Both the position numbers and the translations under genes were made by a program. A stretch of DNA of 64,000 nt from Burkholderia ubonensis (GTDB taxonomy: Bacteria; Pseudomonadota; Gammaproteobacteria; Burkholderiales; Burkholderiaceae): contig NZ_CADFEB010000011.1 of the NCBI RefSeq assembly GCF_902833085.1, forward strand, positions 1-64,000. Direction: 5' to 3'. The stretch's first letter is position 1. Each line of letters opens with the position of its first letter. This document shows, piece by piece, positions 34,129 to 42,751 of this stretch. Below the pieces are notes generated by a model, which had not been told where the DNA came from, made no database searches, and saw nothing but the letters and a program-made list of their open reading frames with translations.

Positions 34129-36154
34129 GGGCGGACGCTCCTGCGGTCGTCGCCGTCGCCGGCTGCGCGGCCGCGTCCTTCGGCGGCGGCAACGCGGGCG
34201 GACCGAACTTCGTGCCGGGCAGCGGCTTCGGCGTCAGCGGCACCGCGACGTCGTTGTCCGGCGGGCGATACATCGACAGCCCGTCGGAATTCGGCGGCAC
34301 GTCGAGACCCGGATTCACCGGCGAGCCGTCCGGCGCATACATCGACGCGGTCGTGACCACGCGCGGCGTCAGCAGATAGAAGCGCTCCATGTGGTTGCCG
34401 GTCTTGTCGGTGTACTTGAACAGGTTGCCGATCAGCGGGATGTCGGACAGCCACGGCACGCCGCTCTTGTTCAGCCGCACCTCGTCGTCGTTGAAGCCCG
34501 CGATCAGCAGGCTCTTGCCCTCGTCGATCATCGTCTTCGTGACGATGTTGCGCTGCTGGATCACCGGCACGTTCGACACGGCCTGGCCCGGAACGATGTT
34601 GCCGTCCTGGATGTCGATCGACATCATCACGCTCTGCGGGCTGCCGGCCGCCGCGGCCCGCGCGGCTTCGTCGACGATCATCGGCGTCACCTTGATGCTC
34701 GTGCCGGTCGTCACGCTGTACAGCGACGAATCCTGGTAGCCCTGCACCTGCACGTAGAACTGCGTGAGGTTCTCGAGGATCGCCTCGGTGTTGTCGAGCG
34801 CGAGCACCTTCGGCTTCGAGTGGAGCTGCGCCTGCCCCTTCTGCGCGAGCGCGTTCACGCGCGTCAGCAGGTAGTTGCGCAGCGAGCCGCCGATCGACGC
34901 GGTGAGCGCGATGCCGGTCGGCATGAACGCGCCGATCTGGCCCGCGTCGCTGGTGTCGATGCCGAACGTGAGCGGCGGATTGCCCGCGCCGCCGAACTGC
35001 GTGTTGCCGGTCAGCGGGTTCGCGCCGTTGCCGATCTGCACGTCGCCGTGCTTCGTGTGCAGGCGCCAGTCGATGCCGAGGCTGTCGAGCGAATCCTCGT
35101 TGATGTCGATGATCGTCACGTTGATCTCGACGATGCGCGGCCGCTCGTCGAGCTGGCCGATCAGCGACTGGTAGCGGTACATGTTCTCCGGCAGGTCGCG
35201 CACGATCACCGCGTTGATCGCCGGATCGGCCTCGATCTGCGGCAGCGTGTCGCCGCCGCCCGCGTTCGCGAACGGCGAGAACGCGCCGGCCCCGTCGCTC
35301 GCGTAGCCGCCGCCGTAGCCGCCCGAGCGCGGGCCGCCGGAAATGTCCGGGAAATCGAGGCGCGGCACCGCGATCGTCAGGCCCGAGCCGAGCTTCACCT
35401 GGCGCGCCGCCTGGCCGAGCGGCGCGCTCGCCGGCACGAGATTCGTCCCGCCGCCGCCCTTGCCGAACAGCCGGCGCAGGATCGTCGCGACGCCCGGCAC
35501 CACCACTTCCCTGCCCGAGCGGTTGATCGTGACATCCGACGCCCAGCCGTACTTCAGCCGGAACGCGCGAACGTCCGCGTGCTGGCCGTTCGCGGCCGGG
35601 TCGCCGACCGTGCCGATCGCCTGCCGCACGAGCTCGACGTAGCGGCGCGGCCCCGCTACGTACACGCTGTTCGCGCGGTCGTTGATCACGAGCGTGAAGC
35701 GCTTGTCGGCCACCTGCATCGCCTGCAGCGCGCGGCCGATCTCGCCGGCCGCGTTCGGCGGGATCGGGATCATCTGCGTCTGCGACTGGTCGGCGGGATC
35801 GACGTACAGGAACGAGCCGTCGTAGTACCACGTGAGCCCGTAGGTCGAGCAGATCGTGTCGAGCGTCTGCTGCGGCGTGCCGGAGAAGCGGCCGCTGATC
35901 ACGCCGTCCACCTTCGGATCGACGACCGCCGTCACGCCCTGCGACGCCGCCAGCTCGCGGATGAAATCGGCGATCTTCTTGCCGTTCGCGACGATCGTGA
36001 ACGGCTTGTTGCGCCAGCGCAGATCCGCCGCGCGCGCGGGCTGCGCGAGCGTCATGCAAAGCGACGCCGACAGCAGCGCCGTCGCGCACAGCGCGAGTGC
36101 GGCCCGTTGCAGGCCGCGGGATTGGAACCAGACCGAAGCGACGCGTCGGCACAT
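34109..36154 (-). CDS. sctC: T3SS outer-membrane secretin SctC
   Basis: 681 residues from the ATG at 36154, which shares its A with the sctS stop (TGATG) and has AGGAG 8-9 bases upstream; a TTG one codon earlier is less likely. Signal peptide to about residue 44 (TLAQPARA). N0/N1/N3 ring domains (FTIVANGKKIADFIRELAASQGV; LVINDRANSVYVAGPRRYVELV, in part) are followed by the secretin domain with VEINVTIIDINEDSLDSLGIDW-type and GKSLLIAGFNDDE, VPWLSDIPLIGNLFKY motifs. The last 60 residues are Pro-rich. No pilotin gene is recognised nearby. Confidence 0.96.
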   Translation of the reverse strand: MCRRVASVWFQSRGLQRAALALCATALLSASLCMTLAQPARAADLRWRNKPFTIVANGKKIADFIRELAASQGVTAVVDPKVDGVISGRFSGTPQQTLDTICSTYGLTWYYDGSFLYVDPADQSQTQMIPIPPNAAGEIGRALQAMQVADKRFTLVINDRANSVYVAGPRRYVELVRQAIGTVGDPAANGQHADVRAFRLKYGWASDVTINRSGREVVVPGVATILRRLFGKGGGGTNLVPASAPLGQAARQVKLGSGLTIAVPRLDFPDISGGPRSGGYGGGYASDGAGAFSPFANAGGGDTLPQIEADPAINAVIVRDLPENMYRYQSLIGQLDERPRIVEINVTIIDINEDSLDSLGIDWRLHTKHGDVQIGNGANPLTGNTQFGGAGNPPLTFGIDTSDAGQIGAFMPTGIALTASIGGSLRNYLLTRVNALAQKGQAQLHSKPKVLALDNTEAILENLTQFYVQVQGYQDSSLYSVTTGTSIKVTPMIVDEAARAAAAGSPQSVMMSIDIQDGNIVPGQAVSNVPVIQQRNIVTKTMIDEGKSLLIAGFNDDEVRLNKSGVPWLSDIPLIGNLFKYTDKTGNHMERFYLLTPRVVTTASMYAPDGSPVNPGLDVPPNSDGLSMYRPPDNDVAVPLTPKPLPGTKFGPPALPPPKDAAAQPATATTAGASAHVDDRH

Positions 36155-36432
36155 CAAAACACTCCTGTGGAAGAAACGAACATGCGCTCCAGCGCCTGCT
36201 GCGCGAAGCGCAGCACCTCGCCGCCGAGCCAGCCCGACAGCAGCACGAGCGCGACCATCACCGCGATCAGCCGCACCGCCATGCCGAGGTTGGCGTCCTG
36301 CACCTGCGTGACCGCCTGCAGGATCGCGACGATGAGGCCCGTGACCGTCGCGATCGCGACGATCGGCAGCGACAGCAGCAGCACCAGCATCAGCGCCTGC
36401 CGGGTGAGATCGAGAATCGTCGAGCCCGTCAT
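36154..36432 (-). CDS. sctS: T3SS export apparatus protein SctS
   Basis: 92 residues with two membrane helices forming the family hairpin (LMLVLLLSLPIVAIATVTG; LVALILQAVTQVQD-type segment AILQAVTQVQDANLGMAVR). SctS (YscS/HrcS/FliQ family) forms four subunits of the export gate. It starts at the ATG at 36432, overlapping the sctV stop (ATGA), and its stop overlaps the sctC start. It is separated from its partner genes sctR and sctT, which lie in two other places of the locus. Confidence 0.95.
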   Translation of the reverse strand: MTGSTILDLTRQALMLVLLLSLPIVAIATVTGLIVAILQAVTQVQDANLGMAVRLIAVMVALVLLSGWLGGEVLRFAQQALERMFVSSTGVF

Positions 36433-38615
36433 CGCGCTGCTCCCGGCGCGCGCACCTCGGCGCCCGCGCCGACCGTGCCGTCGTCGGGCGGGTTCTTCAC
36501 CCAGCCGATCGTGTGCAGCTGCACGTCCTCCTCGACCTCCTGGTACGACAGCACCGCGAGTTCGGGCAGCACCGGCTGCAGGATCGTCTTCACGTAGCGG
36601 CGCGCGCCGAGCGCCACCATCACCGCGAGCCGCGCCGCGCCGTGCGGGCCGCTCGCGCCCGCGGCCTGCACGATCGCGCGCACCTGCTCGCAGATGTCCT
36701 GCTTCACCGCGCTCGACAACGCGAGGAAATTGCCCTGCTTGGTGCGCATCACCGCGCTCTCGATCCGCTCCTGCAGGTTCTGCTCGAACAGCACGACGCG
36801 CAGCTGGCGCGCCGCGCCCGCGTGGCGGTCGGTGATCATCCGGCGCAGGTCGACGCGCACCAGCTCGACCAGCGCGACCGCGTCGTCGGGCTCGTTCGGC
36901 GCCCACGTGATCAGGCTCTCGAAAATCACGCGCAGGTTGCGGATCGGCACCTGCTCGGCGAGCAGCCGGCGCAGCACGTCGGTGACGCGCTGCAGCGGCA
37001 CGAGCCGCGTGAGCTCGCCGACGAGCTCCGGGTGATCGCGCCGCACGAGATGCACGAGCGCCTGCGTTTCCTGGATGCCGAGCAGCTCGTCCGCGTGCTG
37101 GCGCACGATCTGCTCGACGTGCGCGGCGAGCGCGGCTTCGCTCGTCAGCCATTTGGCGTCCGGCGCCGCGCCGTCGGGCTTGATCCACAGCGCGGTCGAG
37201 AACGGCCCGAACGCCTCGGCCGGCTGGCGCTCCGCGCGCTCCGGCAGCGGCGACGCGCCGTCCCACAGCAGCCAGCCGGGCTTCAGCGCGCCGCTCGCGG
37301 CGAGCACGTCCTGCAGATAGATCCGGTAGGTGCCGGCGGCCGCGCCTTCGTCGTCGTTCAGCGTGAGGCGCGGAAACACCGTGCCGATGTCCGCGTCGAC
37401 GCGCGCCTTCGCACTCGTCAGCGCCGCCTGCAGCTGCGCGAGGTTCAGGCTCGTGCGCAGGTCGTCGGACAGCGACACCGCGATCAGCGACGTGACGCCG
37501 GCCGCGTGCGCCATCTTCGCCGGCTGCCCGTCGTCGGCCGCGCCGACGCGCCCCGCAACGTGTATCAGGTTGAAGCTCGGCGCGGCGGTCTTGCGCTTGA
37601 GCTGCGTGAACGCGAACGCGCCGAGCCCGGCCGCGATCAGCGCGAACGACCATTTCGGGAAGCCGGGCACCACCAGAAAGCCGGCCAGCACGAGCGCCGC
37701 GATCAGGAGCGCGCGCGGATGCGCGCCGAGCTGTTCGCCCAGTTGCTCGCCGAGCTGGCGCTGCCGCGCATCGCGCGTCGCGACGCGCGTCGTCACGATG
37801 CCCGCCGCGATCGACACGAGCAGCGACGGAATCTGCGACGCCATCCCGTCGCCGACCGTCAGGATCGCGTAGCGTTGCAGCGCGTCGCCGATGCCCATCC
37901 CGTGCATCAGCGTGCCCACCGCGATCCCCGCGACGATGTTGATGAACGCGATCACGAGCCCCGCGATCGCGTCGCCCTTGACGAACTTCATCGCGCCGTC
38001 CATCGCGCCATGCATCTGCGATTCCTGCTCGAGCTTCTCGCGGCGCTCGCGCGCCTCGTCGGCGCTGATGATGCCCGCGCGCAGGTCCGCGTCGATGCTC
38101 ATCTGCTTGCCCGGCATCGCGTCGAGCGAAAAGCGCGCGCCGACTTCGGCGACCCGCTCCGAACCTTTCGCGATCACGATGAACTGCACGACGGCGATCA
38201 CGAGGAACACGACGCCGCCCACGACGACGTTGTTGCCGACGACGAGCCGGCCGAACGCGTCGATCACGTGGCCGGCGTTCGCGTGCAGCAGGATCAGCTT
38301 GCACGACGCGATGTTCAGCGCGAGCCGGAACAGCGTCGTAAACAGCAGCAGCGCCGGAAACGACGAGAAGCTGACCGCCGAAGGCACGTAGGTCGACACC
38401 GTCAGCAGCACGACGCTCACCGCGAGATTCAGCGAGATCATCCCGTCGAGCGCGATCTGCGGCAGCGGCAGGACGAACAGCGCGACGACCGCGACGATGA
38501 ACGCGGCGAGGAACAGGTCCGCGCGCGGCGACGCGCCGAGGCGACGACCGGACACGCCGCGGCCGGCGGAAAACATCCGCTGCCAGTCGCGGGGAAGCGC
38601 CTTCGGTTCTGCCAT
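36429..38615 (-). CDS. sctV: T3SS export gate protein SctV
   Basis: 728 residues. SctV (YscV/HrcV/FlhA family) forms the nonameric ring that receives substrates. The membrane part (about 30-330) has LPLPQIALDGMISLNLAVSVVLL, SFPALLLFTTLFRLALNIAS, the FHIPEP-type loop (ERVAEVGARFSLDAMPGKQMSIDADL) and GVIIS-type segments, all quoted in part. The cytosolic part (about 360-715) ends with LSYQEVEEDVQLHTIGWV. A short in-frame duplication is seen as QLGEQLGEQLG near residue 296. It is the first gene of the long operon, with the shared T3SS promoter upstream at 38695-38781. Confidence 0.97.
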   Translation of the reverse strand: MAEPKALPRDWQRMFSAGRGVSGRRLGASPRADLFLAAFIVAVVALFVLPLPQIALDGMISLNLAVSVVLLTVSTYVPSAVSFSSFPALLLFTTLFRLALNIASCKLILLHANAGHVIDAFGRLVVGNNVVVGGVVFLVIAVVQFIVIAKGSERVAEVGARFSLDAMPGKQMSIDADLRAGIISADEARERREKLEQESQMHGAMDGAMKFVKGDAIAGLVIAFINIVAGIAVGTLMHGMGIGDALQRYAILTVGDGMASQIPSLLVSIAAGIVTTRVATRDARQRQLGEQLGEQLGAHPRALLIAALVLAGFLVVPGFPKWSFALIAAGLGAFAFTQLKRKTAAPSFNLIHVAGRVGAADDGQPAKMAHAAGVTSLIAVSLSDDLRTSLNLAQLQAALTSAKARVDADIGTVFPRLTLNDDEGAAAGTYRIYLQDVLAASGALKPGWLLWDGASPLPERAERQPAEAFGPFSTALWIKPDGAAPDAKWLTSEAALAAHVEQIVRQHADELLGIQETQALVHLVRRDHPELVGELTRLVPLQRVTDVLRRLLAEQVPIRNLRVIFESLITWAPNEPDDAVALVELVRVDLRRMITDRHAGAARQLRVVLFEQNLQERIESAVMRTKQGNFLALSSAVKQDICEQVRAIVQAAGASGPHGAARLAVMVALGARRYVKTILQPVLPELAVLSYQEVEEDVQLHTIGWVKNPPDDGTVGAGAEVRAPGAAR

Positions 38616-38694
38616 CGTGTCGTCGCCCTCTCGGTATCGCGCGCGAACGGGGCAACCGCGGCCCCCCGCGCCGCGCGGTGCATTGAATGCGACG

Positions 38695-38781
38695 AGTGTA
38701 GCGACGCGGTACTGCGGAAAAACGGACCCGCCTCGTAGCGTCGAAGGCGGTTTTTCAGGGACGGACGAATCGGACTACGAA
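38695..38781 (-). promoter_or_regulatory. Conserved T3SS promoter, sctV copy
   Basis: Read on the - strand: TTCGTAG (38781-38775), 36 bases, CTACGAG (38738-38732), 31 bases, TACACT (38700-38695). Same elements and spacing as at sctQ and the giant gene. The inferred leader to the sctV ATG is about 70 bases. A possible stem (CCGCCT 38728-38733, AGGCGG 38745-38750) overlaps the proximal element. Confidence 0.75.
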
Positions 38782-38840
38782 ACCCTCGCGGACGGCTCGA
38801 ACGGGCGCGGCCGGAACCGCTCCCATCGCCGCGATCGATG

Positions 38841-39689
38841 CTACGCGCGCAGCCGGCGCCCGGCGAGATACGCGAGCTGCGCGCGGTTCTGTACGTTGAA
38901 CAGCCGCTCGAGCGAACGGATGTGATGGCCGACCTTGTGCAGCGACGTGCGCAGCGCGCTCGCGATCTCCTGGTCCGACAGGCCGTGCACGAGCCGCTCG
39001 AGCACCGCCTGCTGCTCCTGGCCGAGCGCGAAGCCGCGTGCACGCGCGACGCGCGCCTCGAGGAACGGCAGCGCGACGCGGTGCACCGCGAGGCTCACCG
39101 ACAGCGCGCCGCCGATCACGCGATCGTCGATCCAGTCGGTGCCGTGCGTTTCGGACGTCACGTTGACCGCGACCCGCAGGTCGAGCCGCGGCGCCGACAG
39201 GCTGAAGATCACGCCGCTGTTCATCGCATGCGCGCGCAGGTGGCCCGCGAGCGCGGCCACCTTGCGGTCGCCGCCGCGCTGCGCGGCCGCCTCGATGTCG
39301 TCGAGCCGCCACGCGACCGGAAAGCCGCTCTGGCGCACTTGCGCGAAACGCGGATCGGTTTCGTAGAGCATGCCTTCTATATATGGCTGCATGAAGGTCG
39401 CCGGCGCGAGATCGCGCAGCACATGCGCGCACAGCATGCGCCGCCCGATCATTTCATATGCGCCATAACCGAGCGTGCTGAAACCGATCTGCCGCAAGCG
39501 CGCATGGCATTGCGCGAAATCGAATGCGCCCGGGTCGGATTTACCGGCCGCGGATTGAACGACGGTAAAAACCTCCCGGTTCGCCGCCTGCAATTCGGCC
39601 GAACCTGCGAAGGCGGCCGCCAGGTCGGCCTGCGAGAACCACTCGACGAGTGGCGTTCCGTCAGTAAAGGTCATGAAGAGCCCGCCCAT
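38841..39689 (-). CDS. LuxR-family transcriptional regulator (first of a divergent pair)
   Basis: 282 residues. The C-terminal HTH (about 215-280) reads LGQEQQAVLERLVHGLSDQEIASALRTSLHKVGHHIRSLERLFNVQNRAQLAYL (in part), a LuxR/GerE fold. The N-terminal 200 residues look like a ligand- or PAS-like sensing domain (LRQIGFSTLGYGAYEM, TFMQPYIEGMLYETDPRFAQV), similar in layout to autoinducer-binding domains, but no ligand can be assigned. An ATG at 39674 is an alternative start. It lies between sctV and its divergent partner at 39963 and is probably part of the T3SS regulatory set. Confidence 0.9.
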   Translation of the reverse strand: MGGLFMTFTDGTPLVEWFSQADLAAAFAGSAELQAANREVFTVVQSAAGKSDPGAFDFAQCHARLRQIGFSTLGYGAYEMIGRRMLCAHVLRDLAPATFMQPYIEGMLYETDPRFAQVRQSGFPVAWRLDDIEAAAQRGGDRKVAALAGHLRAHAMNSGVIFSLSAPRLDLRVAVNVTSETHGTDWIDDRVIGGALSVSLAVHRVALPFLEARVARARGFALGQEQQAVLERLVHGLSDQEIASALRTSLHKVGHHIRSLERLFNVQNRAQLAYLAGRRLRA

Positions 39690-39796
39690 TTTCTCAATGT
39701 TGTGAATCCAGCAGCCCCGTCACGACTTGGTCTTTTCTTTATGGTTTCGTTACGATCCGTCTTCGCGCCTCTGCATGAAATATTCGGCGCGATTAG

Positions 39797-39813
39797 TATT
39801 ACGGGATATTACG
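39797..39813. promoter_or_regulatory. Direct repeat TATTACG x2 between divergent luxR-type genes
   Basis: TATTACG occurs at 39797-39803 and 39807-39813, one helical turn apart, in the AT-rich 273-bp divergent gap (39690-39962). A -10-like TACAAT follows at about 39832-39837 for the + strand gene. Candidate operator; the binding protein is inferred to be one of the two LuxR-type regulators. Confidence 0.4.
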
Positions 39814-39962
39814 CGCACACCGGCATTTTTGTACAATGCCCCCGCGCTTGGTCAGGATGTCGATCGGCGCCCATAAACAACAATGCTTCGATCGCAATGA
39901 CGCGACCGGCCATTCACGATGCGGCCGCCGCGGTAGTGCGCGTCGGTTCCGAGGGATGGCTC

Positions 39963-40868
39963 ATGTCCGATATTGCCTTGCATGAAGAAGCGGTCGCCCC
40001 ACAATTTCCATTGCCGTCAGGCGACCTGGCGTGCCGCGACGGCGCGCCGCGCCCCCGCCCGGTGCAGGTCGTCTGGTGCGACGACGTGAAGCGCGGCGAC
40101 GTCGAGCAGCCGCACGCGCCGCGGCTCGGCGTCGCGGACACGCTCGCGCACGCGCAGAGCACCGCCGAGCGCAATCGCATCGTGACGAGCCTGCTGCACC
40201 TGACCGGCTTCTCGACGTTCGCGTACTTCGCGCTGGAATTCGCGCAGGAGCGCGTCGAAAGCCTCTACCTTCACGAAGCGTTCACGCCCGCGACCTATCG
40301 CGGCGACTACGTGCGGCACAGCCATCACGACATCGATCCGCGCACGCTCGGCGCACGCGTCTGCAACATGCCGATCGTGTGGGACCTGCAGCAGCTGCGC
40401 CGCCAGCACCGGCAACGCAACGACGGCGCGAGCGTGCCGTCCGGCGCGCTCGACGGTTTCCTGCAGACGATGCAGGACGACGGGATGTGCAGCGGGATCA
40501 TGTATTCGATGGCCGTGCCCGGCACGCGGCTGCATGCGTTCATGAGCTTCACCGCGCCGCGCCGCACGCGTGAGTGGATCACGCCGGCGACGGTCGAGCA
40601 GGCGCTGTCGATCGGGCTGTCGGTGCACAAGTTCGCATCGCCGCAGCTGATCGCGACGTCGCGCGAACGCACGGTCAACGGCCTCACGCCGTTCGAGCAG
40701 GAACTGCTGATCGGCATCGCCGAAGGCGCGTCGGACAAGGAAATCGGCCGGCGCCTCGACACCAGCGCGCACAACGTCGACTATCACTTGCGCAAGCTGC
40801 GCAAGCGCTTCGGCGTCGCGAACCGGATCCAGCTCACCTACCTGACGTCGAAGCTCGAACTGATCTGA
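39963..40868 (+). CDS. LuxR-family transcriptional regulator (second of a divergent pair)
   Basis: 301 residues from the ATG at 39963, which has GAGGG 7 bases upstream; the frame is open for over 1 kb upstream but that part runs antisense to the first LuxR gene. The N-terminal sensing domain (about 55-215) has LTGFSTFAYFALEFAQER, EAFTPATYRGDYVRHSHHDIDP (in part) and SGIMYSMAVPGTRLHAFMSF. The HTH (about 235-298) has LTPFEQELLIGIAEGASDKEIGRRLDTSAHNVDYHLRKLRKRFGV (in part). It has the same architecture as its divergent neighbour, so they probably arose by duplication and may act together. Confidence 0.9.
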   Translation: MSDIALHEEAVAPQFPLPSGDLACRDGAPRPRPVQVVWCDDVKRGDVEQPHAPRLGVADTLAHAQSTAERNRIVTSLLHLTGFSTFAYFALEFAQERVESLYLHEAFTPATYRGDYVRHSHHDIDPRTLGARVCNMPIVWDLQQLRRQHRQRNDGASVPSGALDGFLQTMQDDGMCSGIMYSMAVPGTRLHAFMSFTAPRRTREWITPATVEQALSIGLSVHKFASPQLIATSRERTVNGLTPFEQELLIGIAEGASDKEIGRRLDTSAHNVDYHLRKLRKRFGVANRIQLTYLTSKLELI

Positions 40869-40915
40869 GCCGGATGCGGCGCGCGTTTCGCATGCATTTC
40901 GCACGCCGTAAACGC

Positions 40916-40942
40916 GCATGCCGGCCGCGAAGGCCGGCATGC
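40916..40942. terminator. Hairpin between convergent luxR-type gene and NRAMP gene
   Basis: GCATGCCGGCC (40916-40926) pairs perfectly with GGCCGGCATGC (40932-40942) around a 5-base loop, between two convergent stops. No T-run follows. Probable bidirectional transcription barrier. Confidence 0.55.
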
Positions 40943-40991
40943 ACGGGAAGCGGCGCGGTGCCGGGTCCGGCGCCGCGTCCATCAGGCGATC

Positions 40992-42638
40992 TTACTTGAG
41001 CAGCATCATCTGCACGACCTTGACGATCACGAGACCGACCGCGATCACGAGGTAGCCGCGCAGCACGCCCATCCAGATGCGCGTCGTCAGCGTCATCACC
41101 TGCGGCTCGAGCGTGTCGAGCGGCGGCATGCGCCACGTGTCGCGCAGCGAGCGGTCGACGCCCGGCTCGATCACGCGCTTGTTGCGACGGATCAGCACCG
41201 TCGCGAGATAGCCGACGATCGCGAACACGCTGCCGCCGACCAGCACGTCGACGATCGCGTCGCCGCTGATGTCCGGATACATCACCGATGCGGTCAGGAT
41301 GATCGACAGCATCACCAGCACCCAGATCACCGCGCCCGTGAAGATGTTGAGCTTCATCGAGTTGACCCACGGCCCGAGCACCTGCTTGTCGTTGCAGAGC
41401 AGCAGCAGGAACACGGTCGCGCTCGGCAGCAGCACGCCCGCGAGCGTCTGCACCGCCTCCGTCAGCAGGCCGAGCGGGCTGCCCGGGATCAGCACGATCG
41501 CCGCGGCGGCGGCCACGATGCCGAAGTAGACGAGATAAAAGCCCTTCGCGTCCGACACGTTGCGATGCAGCGAATGGCGGATCTTGAACACGTCGCCGAT
41601 CGCGTATGCGGTCGACAGCGACACGGCCGCCGCGCCGATGATGCACGCGTCGAGCAGCGCAACCGCGAACAGCGTCGCGCTCGTGCGGCCGGAATACTTC
41701 TCGAGGCCGGCGATGATGCCGCCCGCGTCGGTGAAGTTGCCGAACTCCGGATGGCCGCCGAACAGCGCGGCGCTGAAGCCGATCATCGCGACCGCGCCGA
41801 TCAGCACGAACACGATCCCGATCCACAGGTCCGCCTTTTCGTACTTCATGAAGCGCGGCGTGATGCGCTTGTCGATCACGTAGCTCTGCTGGAAGAACAG
41901 CTGCCACGGCGCGACCGTCGTGCCGACGATGCCGATCACGAGCAGCATCACGTCAGAGAGCTTCGCGTGCGCGGGCCAGTTCGGCACGAAGAAGTCGCGC
42001 GACATCTGCGCGACGGGCGGATGGATCGTCACGAGCACCGGCACGAGCAGCAGGCTCAGCACGCACAGCACCACCGCGAAGCGCTCGAAGCGCCTGAAGT
42101 CCCCGGTGCTGACCGCCGCCATCGTCAGCGCGGCGGCCACGCACACGCCCGCGACCTTCGGCAGCCCGAAGAAGTCGAGCACGAACGTGATGCCGATGAA
42201 TTCGGTGACGATCGTCAGCGCGTTGAGCAGGAACAGGTCGATCACGCTGAACGCGCCCCAGAACTTGCCGAAGCGCTCGAAGATCAGGCGCGCATGGCCG
42301 ACACCCGTCACCGCGCCGAGGCGCAGCACCATTTCCTGGTTCACGAACAGCACCGGAACGAGCAGCAGCAGCGTCCACAGCAGCGTCGTGCCGTAGTTCT
42401 GGCCCGCTTGCGTGTAGGTGCCGAACGCACCCGCATCGTTGTCGCCGACCATCACGATCAGGCCCGGGCCGAGGATGGCGAGCAGCGTGCGCAGGCGCGC
42501 CCACCACGTGCCGCGCGCTGCGGTGTCGTGATGCGCGATGGTGCCGAGCGCGCCGCGGATGTCGCCCAGGTGGGCTTCGTCGAGCACGGCGCTGCGTTCG
42601 ACGGCGATCGGCGGAGAAACGTTGGATGGCGTGGACAT
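40992..42638 (-). CDS. NRAMP-superfamily metal transporter with non-canonical metal site
   Basis: 548 residues, about 11-12 membrane helices with the NRAMP layout (LAILGPGLIVMVGDNDAG; YTQAGQNYGTTLLWTLLL). Classical NRAMP/MntH proteins have DPGN in helix 1 and a metal-binding Met in MPHN of helix 6. Here helix 1 has DNDAG (66-70) and helix 6 has APWQ (243-246), so the Met is Ala. Loss of that Met is a feature of the NRAMP-related Mg transporters (NRMT), which also move Mn. The substrate here could therefore be Mg2+ rather than Mn2+ or Fe2+; this is inference. A 45-codon ORF precedes it on the same strand. Confidence 0.92.
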   Translation of the reverse strand: MSTPSNVSPPIAVERSAVLDEAHLGDIRGALGTIAHHDTAARGTWWARLRTLLAILGPGLIVMVGDNDAGAFGTYTQAGQNYGTTLLWTLLLLVPVLFVNQEMVLRLGAVTGVGHARLIFERFGKFWGAFSVIDLFLLNALTIVTEFIGITFVLDFFGLPKVAGVCVAAALTMAAVSTGDFRRFERFAVVLCVLSLLLVPVLVTIHPPVAQMSRDFFVPNWPAHAKLSDVMLLVIGIVGTTVAPWQLFFQQSYVIDKRITPRFMKYEKADLWIGIVFVLIGAVAMIGFSAALFGGHPEFGNFTDAGGIIAGLEKYSGRTSATLFAVALLDACIIGAAAVSLSTAYAIGDVFKIRHSLHRNVSDAKGFYLVYFGIVAAAAAIVLIPGSPLGLLTEAVQTLAGVLLPSATVFLLLLCNDKQVLGPWVNSMKLNIFTGAVIWVLVMLSIILTASVMYPDISGDAIVDVLVGGSVFAIVGYLATVLIRRNKRVIEPGVDRSLRDTWRMPPLDTLEPQVMTLTTRIWMGVLRGYLVIAVGLVIVKVVQMMLLK

Positions 42639-42751
42639 GATGTGTTCCGTACGACTAATGGTTATTTTTCAAGCGTGTAGCCTTGGCATGAGCGTGCGCA
42701 GCCACGTGGCGGCAGCCGCGCATGCGCATGCCGAGGCGCGCTCGGCGCTTT

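Noticed and set aside
38728..38755. Hairpin CCGCCT/AGGCGG followed by five T, read as a terminator
   Set aside because: It overlaps the proximal element of the sctV promoter and, in the orientation with the adjacent T-run, there is no upstream + strand gene to end. It may still help end the LuxR transcript, but the promoter reading is better supported.
38838..40868. A 676-codon open frame on the + strand
   Set aside because: Its first 1.1 kb is antisense to the LuxR-type gene at 38841-39689; only the part from 39963 has a ribosome-binding site and family features.
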